A stretch of 64,000 nt of DNA. Origin: Phnomibacter ginsenosidimutans (GTDB taxonomy: Bacteria; Bacteroidota; Bacteroidia; Chitinophagales; Chitinophagaceae). The position numbers were made by a program, and so were the translations under genes. The stretch is from positions 2,352,501-2,416,500 of the forward strand of contig NZ_CP046566.1 in NCBI RefSeq assembly GCF_009740285.1, written 5' to 3'. How positions within the stretch are numbered: the stretch's first letter is position 1; the number at the start of each line of letters is the position of its first letter. Below, piece by piece: positions 10,672 to 20,285 of this stretch. The notes under the pieces are model-generated. The model made no database searches. It was given only the letters and a program-made list of their open reading frames with translations, and was not told the DNA's origin.

Positions 10672-10698
10672 AAAAAAAGCAGCACCGAAATGCTGCCT
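10672..10698 (-). terminator. Terminator of the mqnE gene
   Basis: GCAGCA and TGCTGC form a short stem followed on the minus strand by a run of seven Ts (A run at 10672-10678). It lies 26 bases beyond the mqnE stop. Confidence 0.65.
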
Positions 10699-10723
10699 TC
10701 TTTGTTTCAATCCAAAGAGTCAC

Positions 10724-11890
10724 TTAGTTCAAAGACGCATCGGGCACAGGTGCTGTGCTGCGTTCAAACACTTTTACTTCTTTGTAGAGTGTATCTCTTT
10801 CTACCGCTACCCGGCCCGCCTGATGAATGAGGGCTACGAGTTCTTCGGTGGTCATGCTGGGGCTTTGCTCTTCGCTGCCCGCCATACTGTAAATTTTGGT
10901 ACTGTCGTCAATGGTGCCGTCGATATCATTTACGCCAAACGACAGACTGAGCTGTGCATTGTGGCGGCCGAGCATGGGCCAGTAAGCCTTGATATGCAGG
11001 AAGTTGTCCATGTACAGACGGGCCACGGCGTACACTTTCATGTCTTCGATCAGCGTGGTTTCTTTTACATGGCTCATTTCGTTGTCGTGGTTGCGAAACT
11101 TGAGCGGAATGAAAGTATTGAAGCCCTTGGTTTCATCCTGCAGTTGGCGCAACTGCTCCATGTGGTCTATGCGGTGGGCGTAGGTTTCTACGTGTCCGTA
11201 CAGCATGGTGGCATTGCTATGCATACCCAGCTGATGGGCAGCTTTGTGAATGCGCAACCAACCGGCACCGTCTACTTTATCGGCACAGATTTGTTCTCTT
11301 ACGCTTTGGTCAAAAATTTCGGCACCACCACCGGGCAATGATTGCAAACCGGCTTCGTGCATCAGTTTCATGCCTTCTTCCACACTCACTTTGGCCTTGC
11401 GGAACATATAATCCAGCTCCACGGCTGTAAAGCCTTTGATGTGCAAATCGGGGCGATGGGCACGGATGGCTTTGGTGAGTTCCATGAAAAAGTACATATC
11501 CATTTTGGGGTGTACACCACCCACAATGTGTACTTCTGTTACGGGCTGGCCATCGTATTTTTTCACGATGTCGAGCATCTGATCGATGCTCAGTTCCCAG
11601 CCTTCTTCCCGCTTGCTGTACAGTCGGCTATAAGAGCAAAACTTACAGCTGAACACACACACGTTGGTGGGTTCGATATGAAAATTGCGGTTGAAATAAG
11701 TGCGGTGACCATGCTTTTGCTCCCGAACCTGATTGGCCAAGGCACCCAGCCAGCCCAGCGGGGCATGTTCAAACAAATACAGTCCGTCTTCCGGACTGAG
11801 GCGTACGCCATTGTTTACTTTATCGGCTATCTGTTGTAGCTGTGCATCGGTAGCTACTATGTTGTGCATCAAGGTAGAAATCTGACTCAT
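10724..11890 (-). CDS. mqnE: Aminofutalosine synthase, radical SAM
   Basis: Radical SAM enzyme of the futalosine route to menaquinone, joining SAM-derived adenosyl to the MqnA product. The cluster motif is CVFSCKFCSYSR (C-x3-C-x2-C) near residue 78, followed by EVHIVGGVHPKMD and MLYGHVETYAHRIDH, all typical of the MqnE/MqnC/CofH group. At 388 residues it fits MqnE. MqnC is the main alternative, because the two are paralogous; the N-terminal segment and length favour MqnE. No other menaquinone gene is adjacent. Confidence 0.86.
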   Translation of the reverse strand: MSQISTLMHNIVATDAQLQQIADKVNNGVRLSPEDGLYLFEHAPLGWLGALANQVREQKHGHRTYFNRNFHIEPTNVCVFSCKFCSYSRLYSKREEGWELSIDQMLDIVKKYDGQPVTEVHIVGGVHPKMDMYFFMELTKAIRAHRPDLHIKGFTAVELDYMFRKAKVSVEEGMKLMHEAGLQSLPGGGAEIFDQSVREQICADKVDGAGWLRIHKAAHQLGMHSNATMLYGHVETYAHRIDHMEQLRQLQDETKGFNTFIPLKFRNHDNEMSHVKETTLIEDMKVYAVARLYMDNFLHIKAYWPMLGRHNAQLSLSFGVNDIDGTIDDSTKIYSMAGSEEQSPSMTTEELVALIHQAGRVAVERDTLYKEVKVFERSTAPVPDASLN

Positions 11891-11985
11891 GTATTCCTTT
11901 AATTGGGTGCAAATGTAACGTAAACAACAGCGGTGAAGGCCTGATGTTTATCAGTGTTGGCGTTAAAAAATGGCGGGGTTGCACA

Positions 11986-14900
11986 TCAATATTTTACCAG
12001 CTTTTCTGTCCGGCTAAAACCATCGTACTGCAACTGCATATAGTAGAGGCCTGCGGGCAGATGGGCTGTGCTTACTGTAAGAGTTTGCGGCGGATTGGCC
12101 GTCCATTGCCACTGCTGCAACACTTGTCCGGTGGCGCTGATGAGGCGGGCACTGCGCCAGCGGGGCTCCGGCTGATAATGCCAGATGAGGAACTGCCCGC
12201 TAAACGGATTGGGATACACGCCGAAACCAGCAGCCTTGAGAGCAGCAGGTACATTTTTGGAAAGGATGCGCAGGTCATCGAGCCAGCCATTGTTGCTACC
12301 GCCAGCTTTCAACCTGAATGCCAGTTGAAATGGCGTACTGGCGCTTGGTAACAAAGCAGTCAGGTCAATGGTGTCTTTTTGCCAATGGGAAGCCTGTGGC
12401 AAATAATCGGCATCGGTAGCCGGGGCTGTATGCCAGCGGTTGCCGAACCGGGCGGCCACGGTTTGCCAGTTGAGGCCGCAATCATTGCTCCACAAAATTT
12501 CCAGCGTATCTCCGGCACTGGCATCAATGGCTGAAGTGGGTGCTGAAGCTTTGGTAAAATACAACAGTAACGAGTCTGCATTGCTGACGGGAGCCAGCAC
12601 CGGCAACCGCCATTCGTATGTGTTGGTTGATGTTTGTCCGAAACGCTTTGCCAGCAAGGCTTTGCTGCCACTCGCCGCTGCGGCATTGCTACTCATCCAC
12701 CCCTGATTGACAGGTGTGCTCGTCCAGCCCACAGGCACGGATGCATTGTCTTCCATTGAAGTTTGGTATGGCAACGAAGCATTGCCTGCCACACTCACCC
12801 ATACCCGCAGCGTATCATTTACTGCAAAAGGATCTTGTATGCCAGCTAATGGCTGTACTACAAAATGCAATTGCTGTACACCAAGGCTGAGATTAACAGG
12901 CTTGAATAGCAAAGTAGTATCCTCATTGGCGACTAATGCCAAGGCTGCATATTGAGCCGAATCGATGCGTTGGCCATTTTGCAACAATACAATTTGTGCT
13001 GACTGCAACATGGCTGCACCGTTGTTGCGGAGCAGTATGTGTGGTGTAAAAATGGTATTGCACAACACCGTGTCCGTTGTAGCAGTCAAACGTGGCAAAC
13101 TCAGGTCGGCTTTGTTGCGTTCTACCATGCGTACCCGAATGTTGTCGAGCCACAAATTTTGCCCAAACTTATTGGTACCAATAAAGCCAATGCTCACGGT
13201 AGCACCAGCCGGAATATTCGCCGGTAATTTCAATTGCTTGCTGGCCCAATCACTAAGATTGAATGGTACAAACTCAGCCGTTGAAAAGCCAGGCACCGAA
13301 GCCAAACCAGCCCCGCCTGCTTTCCATAAGGTTTGATAGGTGGTGCCGCAATCGAGGCTGTAGGCTACTTCCAAAGAATCGGCCAAATCGGCATCGGGTG
13401 CATAAGCCCGGTAAGCATAATCGAACAACACAATAACAGAGTCTGCTACGCTGGCATCGGGCATGGTGAAAGCTGCGGTACGCAAGGTTTCTTTGCTGTT
13501 GTTGCCGTTTTGGGTATAGGCATTCATCAGCACAGAAATATCATCGCCGGCGGAGCTACCTGCCAGTTGCAGGCGACGCCATGTTTTGCCATCGGCAACC
13601 AAACTTCCGTTGGGCCCGCCATCCTGCAATCGCCAGCCAACCGGTGGATAGGTAGTACTGGTAAAACTTTCTTCGATGGGTAAGGCTTTTACAGCACAAG
13701 CCGTGTTGCCTGCAAACGTAACAGGTTCACCATATTCCCAACTGGTTCCATTGAACTGATAGGGATATAAAGCATAGTAATAGGTCTGATCGGCTTGCAA
13801 ACCTGTGTGCACAAATCCAGTCTGGTTACCCTGTTGCAACCGTTGTCCGCCGCCGGGAATAATGGTTACTGCGGCCGGGTCGCCGGTGGGGGTACCAAAG
13901 CTGCCATCGGTACTGGTGGCCAGCAGCAAGCCACGCTGCGGGCATTGGCGCTGCCACGATAATTGAATGCTGTTGTTGCTGCCAATGGCTTGGGGCATGT
14001 TAGCCGTAACGGGCACTGTTGCTGTAATCGTTTCACCCAAACTATACACGCTGCCATCGGCATTGCTGGCCCAAATGCGCAGCTGCCACCGGCTACCATC
14101 CATGGGCATGGGAATTGTAACGGTGTTCGCATTGCCGCTATACACTACCGTGCCGCCACCGGGCAGAGTTTGGCCTTCGGTATAGGTTTGATAAAAAGGC
14201 AATCCAATGAATGCTTCGGCAGGTGCTATGGCGACCAATACTTTGCTGGCAGCAGCGGGCATGGTCCATTGCAATTGCCAGGTGCTGCACTGTGGCTGCA
14301 GTGAAAAATTGGTAACGGCAGCCAGCGTGGCATTGTTGGCCAGCGAATCTGTCCGCAGCATGCTCTTGCCCACATTCAATCGGCCGGTGCCCAACTTGCC
14401 CGCCAGTTGGATAACATTGATAGGATAAATATTATCGACGCCAAATTGCAAGAGGCTGCGAAGGTCATCGGCCAGCATTTTGCCCGGTGCACGACTCACC
14501 AGCAATGCCGCAGCCCCACTCACCAGCGGGCAAGCCATTGATGTGCCGAACAGGTTGCCATAATTGCTACCCGTGATGGTGCTGAGCATGGGTTGAGATG
14601 CATCGCCACCGGGGGCGGTTATATCCACCCAAGTACCAAAGTTGGAGTAGCCTGCTTTTTCATCGTTATGCGTAGCTGCCGCTACTGCCAATACTTTGTT
14701 GTAAGCAGGGGGAAAATAGGTTTGTTCGGTGCCATTGTTGCCCGCAGAAAAGATAACGATGCCGCCTTTCAGCACTGTGCCGCCACCATTGGTAATGAAG
14801 TAATCGATGGCATCGGCCGTGTACTGCGGAAAGAAATTGGGGGCATTATAGCTCCAGCTGTTTTGCGAAATAGCAGCGCCGTTGTTGGCCGCATATACAA

Positions 14901-15762
14901 ACGACAACGCTTCGTGACCGGCCACTACAGGTGTACCGCCAATGATTTGCAAGCTCATCATTTTTACCCCTGTACTGGCCGTGCCATTGCCACCGGCCAC
15001 ACCAGCAATGCCGACAGTGTTGTTGCGCACCGCTGCCAGCAATCCTGCTACGTGGGTACCGTGGTTGTCGTCGGTGAGCTGGGTATTGTTGGCTACAAAA
15101 TTGAAAGACTTGCCTTGCCACATGTTGATTTGCAAATCGGGATGTGATAACTGCACACCACCATCATGCACAGCCACTATGACATCGCTGCTGCCGGTGG
15201 TGAAATTCCATGCCGGTGACACATTAATATCTGCACCTACCCTGCCAGCGGTTTGGCCGCTGTTGCGTAAATACCATTGGTTGGCAAAAAACGCATCGTT
15301 GGGATCGGCATGGAGTTCGATTTTGCCCACGGCATCGGCCCACGCTACTTCGGGCAGGGAGCGAAACATGCTGCACACCTGCATTACCGGTAAGTTGGCC
15401 GAAAAGCGAACAGTCATCCAACGCATTAACCCGGCTTGCTCCATGCGTTGCTGTGCCAGAGAGTTTTCGTCGGCATCGGCCAGTTCGTACACGGTTTTAA
15501 AAAGGGTATCTACTTTGCTGGCGGCAATTTTTTGCAGGGCTTTATTGAGGTTGGCCGAACCTGTTTGCCAGCCGGTGGCTGTTTTTTTCCAAAGCAAATG
15601 CGCAAAACCCGGTTTCATTTTTACCTGTACCACGCCTTCGTACACCGCCGAAGCCGGTAGCTGAAGCGGATACACGGCAGTGGTTTGCGCCTGTAGCCAA
15701 TGAGGAATGCCCACAGCAAGCAGTAAACAAGCAACAATAAAAAGGGTAATACGATTCCGCAT
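11986..15762 (-). CDS. Secreted S8 subtilisin-like peptidase with T9SS sorting domain
   Basis: A 1258-residue exported protease. The start at 15762 gives the signal peptide MRNRITLFIVACLLLAVGIP. The catalytic triad is visible: VAVHDGGVQLSHPD (Asp), NHGTHVAGLLAA (His) and GTSMACPLVSGAAALL (Ser). Between the protease domain and the C-terminus are repeated beta-rich jelly-roll-like segments with lines such as VLFDYAYRAYAPDADLADSL. The last about 80 residues (GFGVYPNPFSGQF to PAGLYYMQLQYDG) are a type A C-terminal sorting domain for the type IX secretion system, so the enzyme should be delivered to the cell surface or medium. Confidence 0.92.
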   Translation of the reverse strand: MRNRITLFIVACLLLAVGIPHWLQAQTTAVYPLQLPASAVYEGVVQVKMKPGFAHLLWKKTATGWQTGSANLNKALQKIAASKVDTLFKTVYELADADENSLAQQRMEQAGLMRWMTVRFSANLPVMQVCSMFRSLPEVAWADAVGKIELHADPNDAFFANQWYLRNSGQTAGRVGADINVSPAWNFTTGSSDVIVAVHDGGVQLSHPDLQINMWQGKSFNFVANNTQLTDDNHGTHVAGLLAAVRNNTVGIAGVAGGNGTASTGVKMMSLQIIGGTPVVAGHEALSFVYAANNGAAISQNSWSYNAPNFFPQYTADAIDYFITNGGGTVLKGGIVIFSAGNNGTEQTYFPPAYNKVLAVAAATHNDEKAGYSNFGTWVDITAPGGDASQPMLSTITGSNYGNLFGTSMACPLVSGAAALLVSRAPGKMLADDLRSLLQFGVDNIYPINVIQLAGKLGTGRLNVGKSMLRTDSLANNATLAAVTNFSLQPQCSTWQLQWTMPAAASKVLVAIAPAEAFIGLPFYQTYTEGQTLPGGGTVVYSGNANTVTIPMPMDGSRWQLRIWASNADGSVYSLGETITATVPVTANMPQAIGSNNSIQLSWQRQCPQRGLLLATSTDGSFGTPTGDPAAVTIIPGGGQRLQQGNQTGFVHTGLQADQTYYYALYPYQFNGTSWEYGEPVTFAGNTACAVKALPIEESFTSTTYPPVGWRLQDGGPNGSLVADGKTWRRLQLAGSSAGDDISVLMNAYTQNGNNSKETLRTAAFTMPDASVADSVIVLFDYAYRAYAPDADLADSLEVAYSLDCGTTYQTLWKAGGAGLASVPGFSTAEFVPFNLSDWASKQLKLPANIPAGATVSIGFIGTNKFGQNLWLDNIRVRMVERNKADLSLPRLTATTDTVLCNTIFTPHILLRNNGAAMLQSAQIVLLQNGQRIDSAQYAALALVANEDTTLLFKPVNLSLGVQQLHFVVQPLAGIQDPFAVNDTLRVWVSVAGNASLPYQTSMEDNASVPVGWTSTPVNQGWMSSNAAAASGSKALLAKRFGQTSTNTYEWRLPVLAPVSNADSLLLYFTKASAPTSAIDASAGDTLEILWSNDCGLNWQTVAARFGNRWHTAPATDADYLPQASHWQKDTIDLTALLPSASTPFQLAFRLKAGGSNNGWLDDLRILSKNVPAALKAAGFGVYPNPFSGQFLIWHYQPEPRWRSARLISATGQVLQQWQWTANPPQTLTVSTAHLPAGLYYMQLQYDGFSRTEKLVKY

Positions 15763-15966
15763 AGCGATGTTCAAAGATAGCCGAAGCCCAAAGAGATACG
15801 CCAAACGTTGAATAGCCGGATGAAATTATCCACCAGCATCAAATCCTGACATCCACCATGCCTCAAACCTTATTTTTGCGGATTGAAGCGGGGTATGCGT
15901 TGGCTGTGAAGAATCCTGACATGCCTTGGCTGACAGCTATCCCCGTACCCCAAAACACGCATCCGA

Positions 15967-17100
15967 ATGAACTGGAACGACATACTACATCAATGGCCTT
16001 TTTATATTTTTCTTGCACTATGCCTCACCCTTCTCATCCAGCTGCTGTATAACCTGTACTTCTTTCTTCGCTTTTTGCTCTACAAATCGAAGGACAAGTT
16101 TCAGTCGCAAACGCATCCGGTGAGTGTTATTATTTGTGCCAGAGATGAAGCCCATAACCTGGAGCAAAACCTGCCACCCATTTTAACGCAGCAGTACCCC
16201 ACCACGCATGAAGTAATGGTGGTCAACGACAACTCATTCGACGATACCAAGTTTTTTCTGGAAGAGCTTGAGCGGATGTTTCGTCATTTGAAGCCGGTGA
16301 ACCTGACGCAGGAAGCCAAGCATATTCCCGGTAAAAAATATCCGTTGAGTATAGGCATAAAATCGAGCAAGTTTGAAGTAATGCTGCTCACCGATGCCGA
16401 TTGCAAACCCGCCAGCGAATGGTGGATTCAAAAAATGCAGGACGCATACACCGATGATATTGAAGTGGTGCTGGGCTATGGTGCACACGAAAAAAAGCCG
16501 GGCCTGTTCAACAAGCTGGTGCGGTTTGAAACTTTTCATACAGCGCTGCAATATTTCAGTTATGCGCTGGCAGGTACGCCATACATGGGCGTAGGCCGCA
16601 ATCTTAGCTATCGCAAAAATTTGTTCTTCAAAGCCAAGGGGTTTTCCAGTATCAACCACATTCCGGGCGGTGATGATGACATGTTCATCAACAAAGTGGC
16701 CACCAAAGAAAACACGGCCATTGTGATTGATCCGGACACATTTACCTACAGCGAACCGGCCGCCGATTTTGCACAGTGGTGGAAGCAAAAAAACCGTCAC
16801 TACAGCACAGCGAAATATTATAAAACCAGTCATCAGTTTTTGCTCGGCACTTATGCTTTAGTGAACTGGTTGTTTTATCCTTTGCTCATTGTGAGTGCCA
16901 TCTTTTTCAGCTGGCAGTTTGCTTTAGGAGCACTCGCTTTCCGCTGGCTGATGCAAGGCATTGTATGGGGCAAAGCCATGCAGCGCCTGAAAGAAAATGA
17001 TTTGATTCCGCTGTTCTGGTTGTTGGATATCTGGCAGTTTTTCTACTACATCATTTTCTCGCTGTCGGTATTTGTGAAGCCGAAGAGTAGTTGGAAGTAG
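15967..17100 (+). CDS. Membrane-bound family 2 glycosyltransferase
   Basis: A 377-residue GT2-type enzyme. It has an N-terminal transmembrane helix (FYIFLALCLTLLIQLLYNLY), then the GT-A core: VSVIICARDEAHNLEQNLP, VMVVNDNSFDDT, LLTDADCKPAS (the DxD-type metal site) and PGGDDDMFINKV (acceptor/base region). QWWKQKNRHYSTA corresponds to the QxxRW-like motif of processive synthases. Two or three further membrane helices form the C-terminus. Donor and acceptor cannot be read from the sequence; cell-envelope polysaccharide or glycolipid synthesis is the usual role. Confidence 0.85.
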   Translation: MNWNDILHQWPFYIFLALCLTLLIQLLYNLYFFLRFLLYKSKDKFQSQTHPVSVIICARDEAHNLEQNLPPILTQQYPTTHEVMVVNDNSFDDTKFFLEELERMFRHLKPVNLTQEAKHIPGKKYPLSIGIKSSKFEVMLLTDADCKPASEWWIQKMQDAYTDDIEVVLGYGAHEKKPGLFNKLVRFETFHTALQYFSYALAGTPYMGVGRNLSYRKNLFFKAKGFSSINHIPGGDDDMFINKVATKENTAIVIDPDTFTYSEPAADFAQWWKQKNRHYSTAKYYKTSHQFLLGTYALVNWLFYPLLIVSAIFFSWQFALGALAFRWLMQGIVWGKAMQRLKENDLIPLFWLLDIWQFFYYIIFSLSVFVKPKSSWK

Positions 17101-17223
17101 TGTGATTGCACCCTCCCGGCCTCCCTAAAGGGAGGAGAAAAATCAGTTGATTGGTTGAAGAGTTGACAAGTAAATACACTTCCCTTTCAGACAACTCATC
17201 TCGTTTATAATCGTTCTTTACTC

Positions 17224-17880
17224 ATGGAGATACTGACAAAATACTTCGCTGATTTTACACCTACGCAACTGCAGCAATTGCAGGCGCTGGAAGGGTTGTA
17301 CAAAGAATGGAATGAGAAAATCAATGTCATTTCCCGCAAGGATATTGACAGCCTGTATTTGAAGCATGTGTTGCATTCGTTGAGTATTGCGGCCATCTTC
17401 GATTTTCAGCCCGGCATGCAGGTGATTGATATAGGCGCTGGTGGCGGTTTCCCTTCTGTACCCTTGGCCATTTTTTTTCCGGAAGTGCAGTTTCATGCGG
17501 TGGACAGCATCAACAAAAAACTAACGGTGATTCAAGAAGTGGCTGCAGGTGCCGGTATCCCAAACATTACCACTCAGCATACCCGTGCTGAGCAAATCAC
17601 CAACCGTAAGTTTGATGTGGCCGTAAGCCGTGCTGTAGCACCATTAAAAGATTTATTGAGCTGGAGTAAACACTTGCTAAACAAACCATCTGAAGTTCGC
17701 AAGCATTTTGGTGCACAAGCCACTGAAGACATGGAAATACCTGCCGGGCTTATTTGTTTGAAAGGCGGCGATCTGGCACAAGAAATTCACGACAGTGGCC
17801 GCAAGCCTTTCATCTGGCCCATCAATGAAATTTTTCCAGAGGAATTTTTCAACGAAAAATTCATTCTTCAGGTAAAATAA
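17224..17880 (+). CDS. rsmG: 16S rRNA (guanine527-N7)-methyltransferase
   Basis: SAM-dependent enzyme methylating G527 of 16S rRNA, 218 residues. Motif I is VIDIGAGGGFPSVPLAI; HAVDSINKKLTVIQEVA and VAVSRAVAPLKDLLSW follow in the expected order. The N-terminal helix region EWNEKINVISRKDIDSLYLKH is characteristic of RsmG/GidB. A strong shared terminator follows at 17902-17936. The 123 bases before the gene contain a short CCTCCC/GGGAGG palindrome and nothing else recognised. Confidence 0.95.
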   Translation: MEILTKYFADFTPTQLQQLQALEGLYKEWNEKINVISRKDIDSLYLKHVLHSLSIAAIFDFQPGMQVIDIGAGGGFPSVPLAIFFPEVQFHAVDSINKKLTVIQEVAAGAGIPNITTQHTRAEQITNRKFDVAVSRAVAPLKDLLSWSKHLLNKPSEVRKHFGAQATEDMEIPAGLICLKGGDLAQEIHDSGRKPFIWPINEIFPEEFFNEKFILQVK

Positions 17881-17901
17881 CGGAGATACATTAACGACAT
17901 T

Positions 17902-17936
17902 AAAAAGCCCTGCATACAATTGTGTGCAGGGCTTTT
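17902..17936. terminator. Shared terminator between convergent rsmG and glnN
   Basis: AAAAGCCCTGCA and TGCAGGGCTTTT pair in a 12-bp stem with A and T runs at both sides, located between the two convergent genes and able to act in both directions. Confidence 0.88.
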
Positions 17937-17952
17937 GTTTATCTATTGCTGA

Positions 17953-20148
17953 TTAGCGAATGAACAACATTTCACGGTACTTGGGCAGCAGCCAGCATTG
18001 ATCGTCTACGAGCAGTTCCAGCTTGTCTACATGATACCGAATTTTATCGAAGTAGGCTTCTTTTACGGTATTGCAGTAGGCAATAGCTCTGGCACGGGTG
18101 TTGGTCATAGCATTGCAAGCCTTACGTGCTTCAATCATTTTTTCTACACCATCACTCACTTCTGCAATGTGCTTGCTGATTTTTTCGAGAATCTGTACCT
18201 GATTGGCAAATGCATTTCCGATCATGCCCAGGTCTTTCAGCCCTTTGATGTTTTCAATCAGTATGTTTTGATACTTGATGGCACTGGGCAATATATGACT
18301 GGTGCACAATTCGCCCATAATACGACTTTCAATTTGCACCCGCTTGATGTATTCTTCCAGCATGATTTCATGACGGGCTTCCAGTTCGGCATGGTTGTAC
18401 ACTTCCAGCTTTTCAAACATGTCTTTTGATACCTGTGTCAGAAATGCATCCAATGCCAGTGGTGTGGTGGGCACGTTGGGCAGGCCACGACGTTCCGCTT
18501 CTGCATGCCATTCATCGCTGTAGCCGTCGCCTTCAAACAGTACTTTTTCTGAAGCTACAATGTACTTTTTGATGGTTTCCATGATGGCCACTTCCTTCTT
18601 CTCTCCTTTTTCTATCAGGCTGTCTACATCCTGCTTAAATGCATTGAGCGTTGCAGCCATAATGGAGTTGAGCACCGTCATCGCGTTGGCACAGTTGGCA
18701 CTGCTGCCCACGGCCCTGAACTCAAATTTGTTGCCCGTGAAAGCAAAGGGAGAAGTACGGTTGCGGTCAGTGTTGTCGAGCAGCAGTTCAGGAATGGTTT
18801 TGTGAATGTCGAGCTTCAACAAAATCTCATCCTGCTCGGTAAAGTTGTCGCCTACCCGTTCTTTTACCTCATTCAATACTTCGGTCAAAAACTTACCGAT
18901 GAAAATAGAGATGATAGCAGGTGGTGCTTCATTCGCTCCGAGGCGGTGGTCGTTGCCCGCACTGGCAATACTGGCCCGCAGCAAATCGGCATAATCATGC
19001 ACTGCTTTAATCACATTCACAAAAAACGTGAGGAACATGAGGTTGGTCTTTGGCGTTTTGCCAGGTGCCAACAGGTTTACACCGGTATCGGTGCTCATGC
19101 TCCAGTTGTTGTGCTTGCCACTACCATTGATGCCGGCAAAGGGTTTTTCGTGCAGCAATACCTTCAGGTTATGCCGCTTGGCCACCCGGCTCATGATGTC
19201 CATGAGCAAAATATTGTGGTCTACTGCCAGGTTGGCTTCTTCAAAAATGGGAGCACATTCGTACTGACAGGGCGCTACTTCGTTGTGGCGGGTACGCAGC
19301 GGAATGCCGAGGCGGTAAGATTCCTCTTCAAAGTCACGCATGAAAGCATACACCCGCTCAGGAATGGAGCCAAAGTAGTGGTCTTCCAACTGCTGCCCTT
19401 TGGCGGAAGAATGACCGAAAACAGTACGACCAGTGAGGACCAGATCGGGACGGCTGTTGGCCATGCCTGCATCTATCACAAAGTATTCCTGTTCCCAACC
19501 CAGTGTGGCTTTTACATGGCCCACATTGCGGTCGAAATAATGGCACACACTTACAGCCGCACGGTTGAGTGCATCCAAACTGCGCAGCAAAGGCGTTTTG
19601 GTGTCGAGGCTTTCGCCGGTATAGCTTACATAAATGGTGGGAATACAAAGGGTTTTACCATGGCCAATTTCCATGATAAACGCCGGCGAACTGGGATCCC
19701 AGGCGGTGTAGCCACGGGCTTCGAAAGTGGCCCGCAAACCACCACTGGGGAAAGAGGATGCGTCTGGTTCCTGCTGAATCAGCGAGTCACCTTCAAATTG
19801 TTCGATGGGAGTTCCATCGCCTTTGATGGTAAAAAATGAATCGTGTTTTTCGGCAGTGGTGCCTGTGAGTGGCTGAAACCAGTGTGTAAAGTGCGTTACA
19901 CCGCGGCTTTCGGCCCAAGCCCGCATGCCGTTGGCAATTTGATTGCCCATCGAACGGTCTATTTTTTTACCACTTTCAATACTGGCAATAAGGCTTTTAT
20001 ACGCTTCGTCGGCCAGGTAATGCCGGGCCACATCGAGGGTAAAAACATTTTCGCCAAAAATGGCAGTTACTTTTTTAGAAGCGGCCACCGGCACTTCGGT
20101 CGGGTGGCTTTGCAGCGATTTCAATGCATTAAAACGTAACGATTCCAT
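17953..20148 (-). CDS. glnN: Glutamine synthetase type III
   Basis: ATP-dependent ligation of ammonia to glutamate by the large GSIII form, 731 residues, the usual length for this family in Bacteroidota. Conserved regions include HFTHWFQPLTGTTAEKHDSF, GHGKTLCIPTIYVSYTGESL, EQEYFVID, RTRHNEVAPCQYECAPIFEE, and GSGKHNNWSMST. It is read in the same direction as, and directly downstream of, a type II glutamine synthetase gene, with a terminator hairpin between them, so the two are probably expressed separately. Confidence 0.95.
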   Translation of the reverse strand: MESLRFNALKSLQSHPTEVPVAASKKVTAIFGENVFTLDVARHYLADEAYKSLIASIESGKKIDRSMGNQIANGMRAWAESRGVTHFTHWFQPLTGTTAEKHDSFFTIKGDGTPIEQFEGDSLIQQEPDASSFPSGGLRATFEARGYTAWDPSSPAFIMEIGHGKTLCIPTIYVSYTGESLDTKTPLLRSLDALNRAAVSVCHYFDRNVGHVKATLGWEQEYFVIDAGMANSRPDLVLTGRTVFGHSSAKGQQLEDHYFGSIPERVYAFMRDFEEESYRLGIPLRTRHNEVAPCQYECAPIFEEANLAVDHNILLMDIMSRVAKRHNLKVLLHEKPFAGINGSGKHNNWSMSTDTGVNLLAPGKTPKTNLMFLTFFVNVIKAVHDYADLLRASIASAGNDHRLGANEAPPAIISIFIGKFLTEVLNEVKERVGDNFTEQDEILLKLDIHKTIPELLLDNTDRNRTSPFAFTGNKFEFRAVGSSANCANAMTVLNSIMAATLNAFKQDVDSLIEKGEKKEVAIMETIKKYIVASEKVLFEGDGYSDEWHAEAERRGLPNVPTTPLALDAFLTQVSKDMFEKLEVYNHAELEARHEIMLEEYIKRVQIESRIMGELCTSHILPSAIKYQNILIENIKGLKDLGMIGNAFANQVQILEKISKHIAEVSDGVEKMIEARKACNAMTNTRARAIAYCNTVKEAYFDKIRYHVDKLELLVDDQCWLLPKYREMLFIR

Positions 20149-20211
20149 ATCTTCTTATTTAGCTTTTTTTCCTTGCGTAAAAGAAACGAAAAAGCGCCAT
20201 TGCGCCTAATG

Positions 20212-20245
20212 AAAAAGCCAACTCCACAAAGGGAATTGGCCTTTT
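20212..20245 (-). terminator. Terminator between the two glutamine synthetase genes
   Basis: AAAAGCCAACTCC and GGAATTGGCCTTTT form a stem with one wobble-type mismatch, with A/T runs at both sides. It lies 41 bases past the stop of the type II gene on the minus strand. Confidence 0.75.
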
Positions 20246-20285
20246 CGATTGCTTGTGATTCGATTGCTATAACAAGAAAAAGTGC

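Noticed and set aside
10616..11341. A 241-residue plus-strand frame opposite mqnE
   Set aside because: It is the antisense reading of mqnE, histidine- and valine-rich without motifs; mqnE on the minus strand is strongly supported.
18802..19839. A 345-residue plus-strand frame opposite glnN
   Set aside because: Antisense shadow of a well-conserved glutamine synthetase gene; no ribosome binding site or family match.
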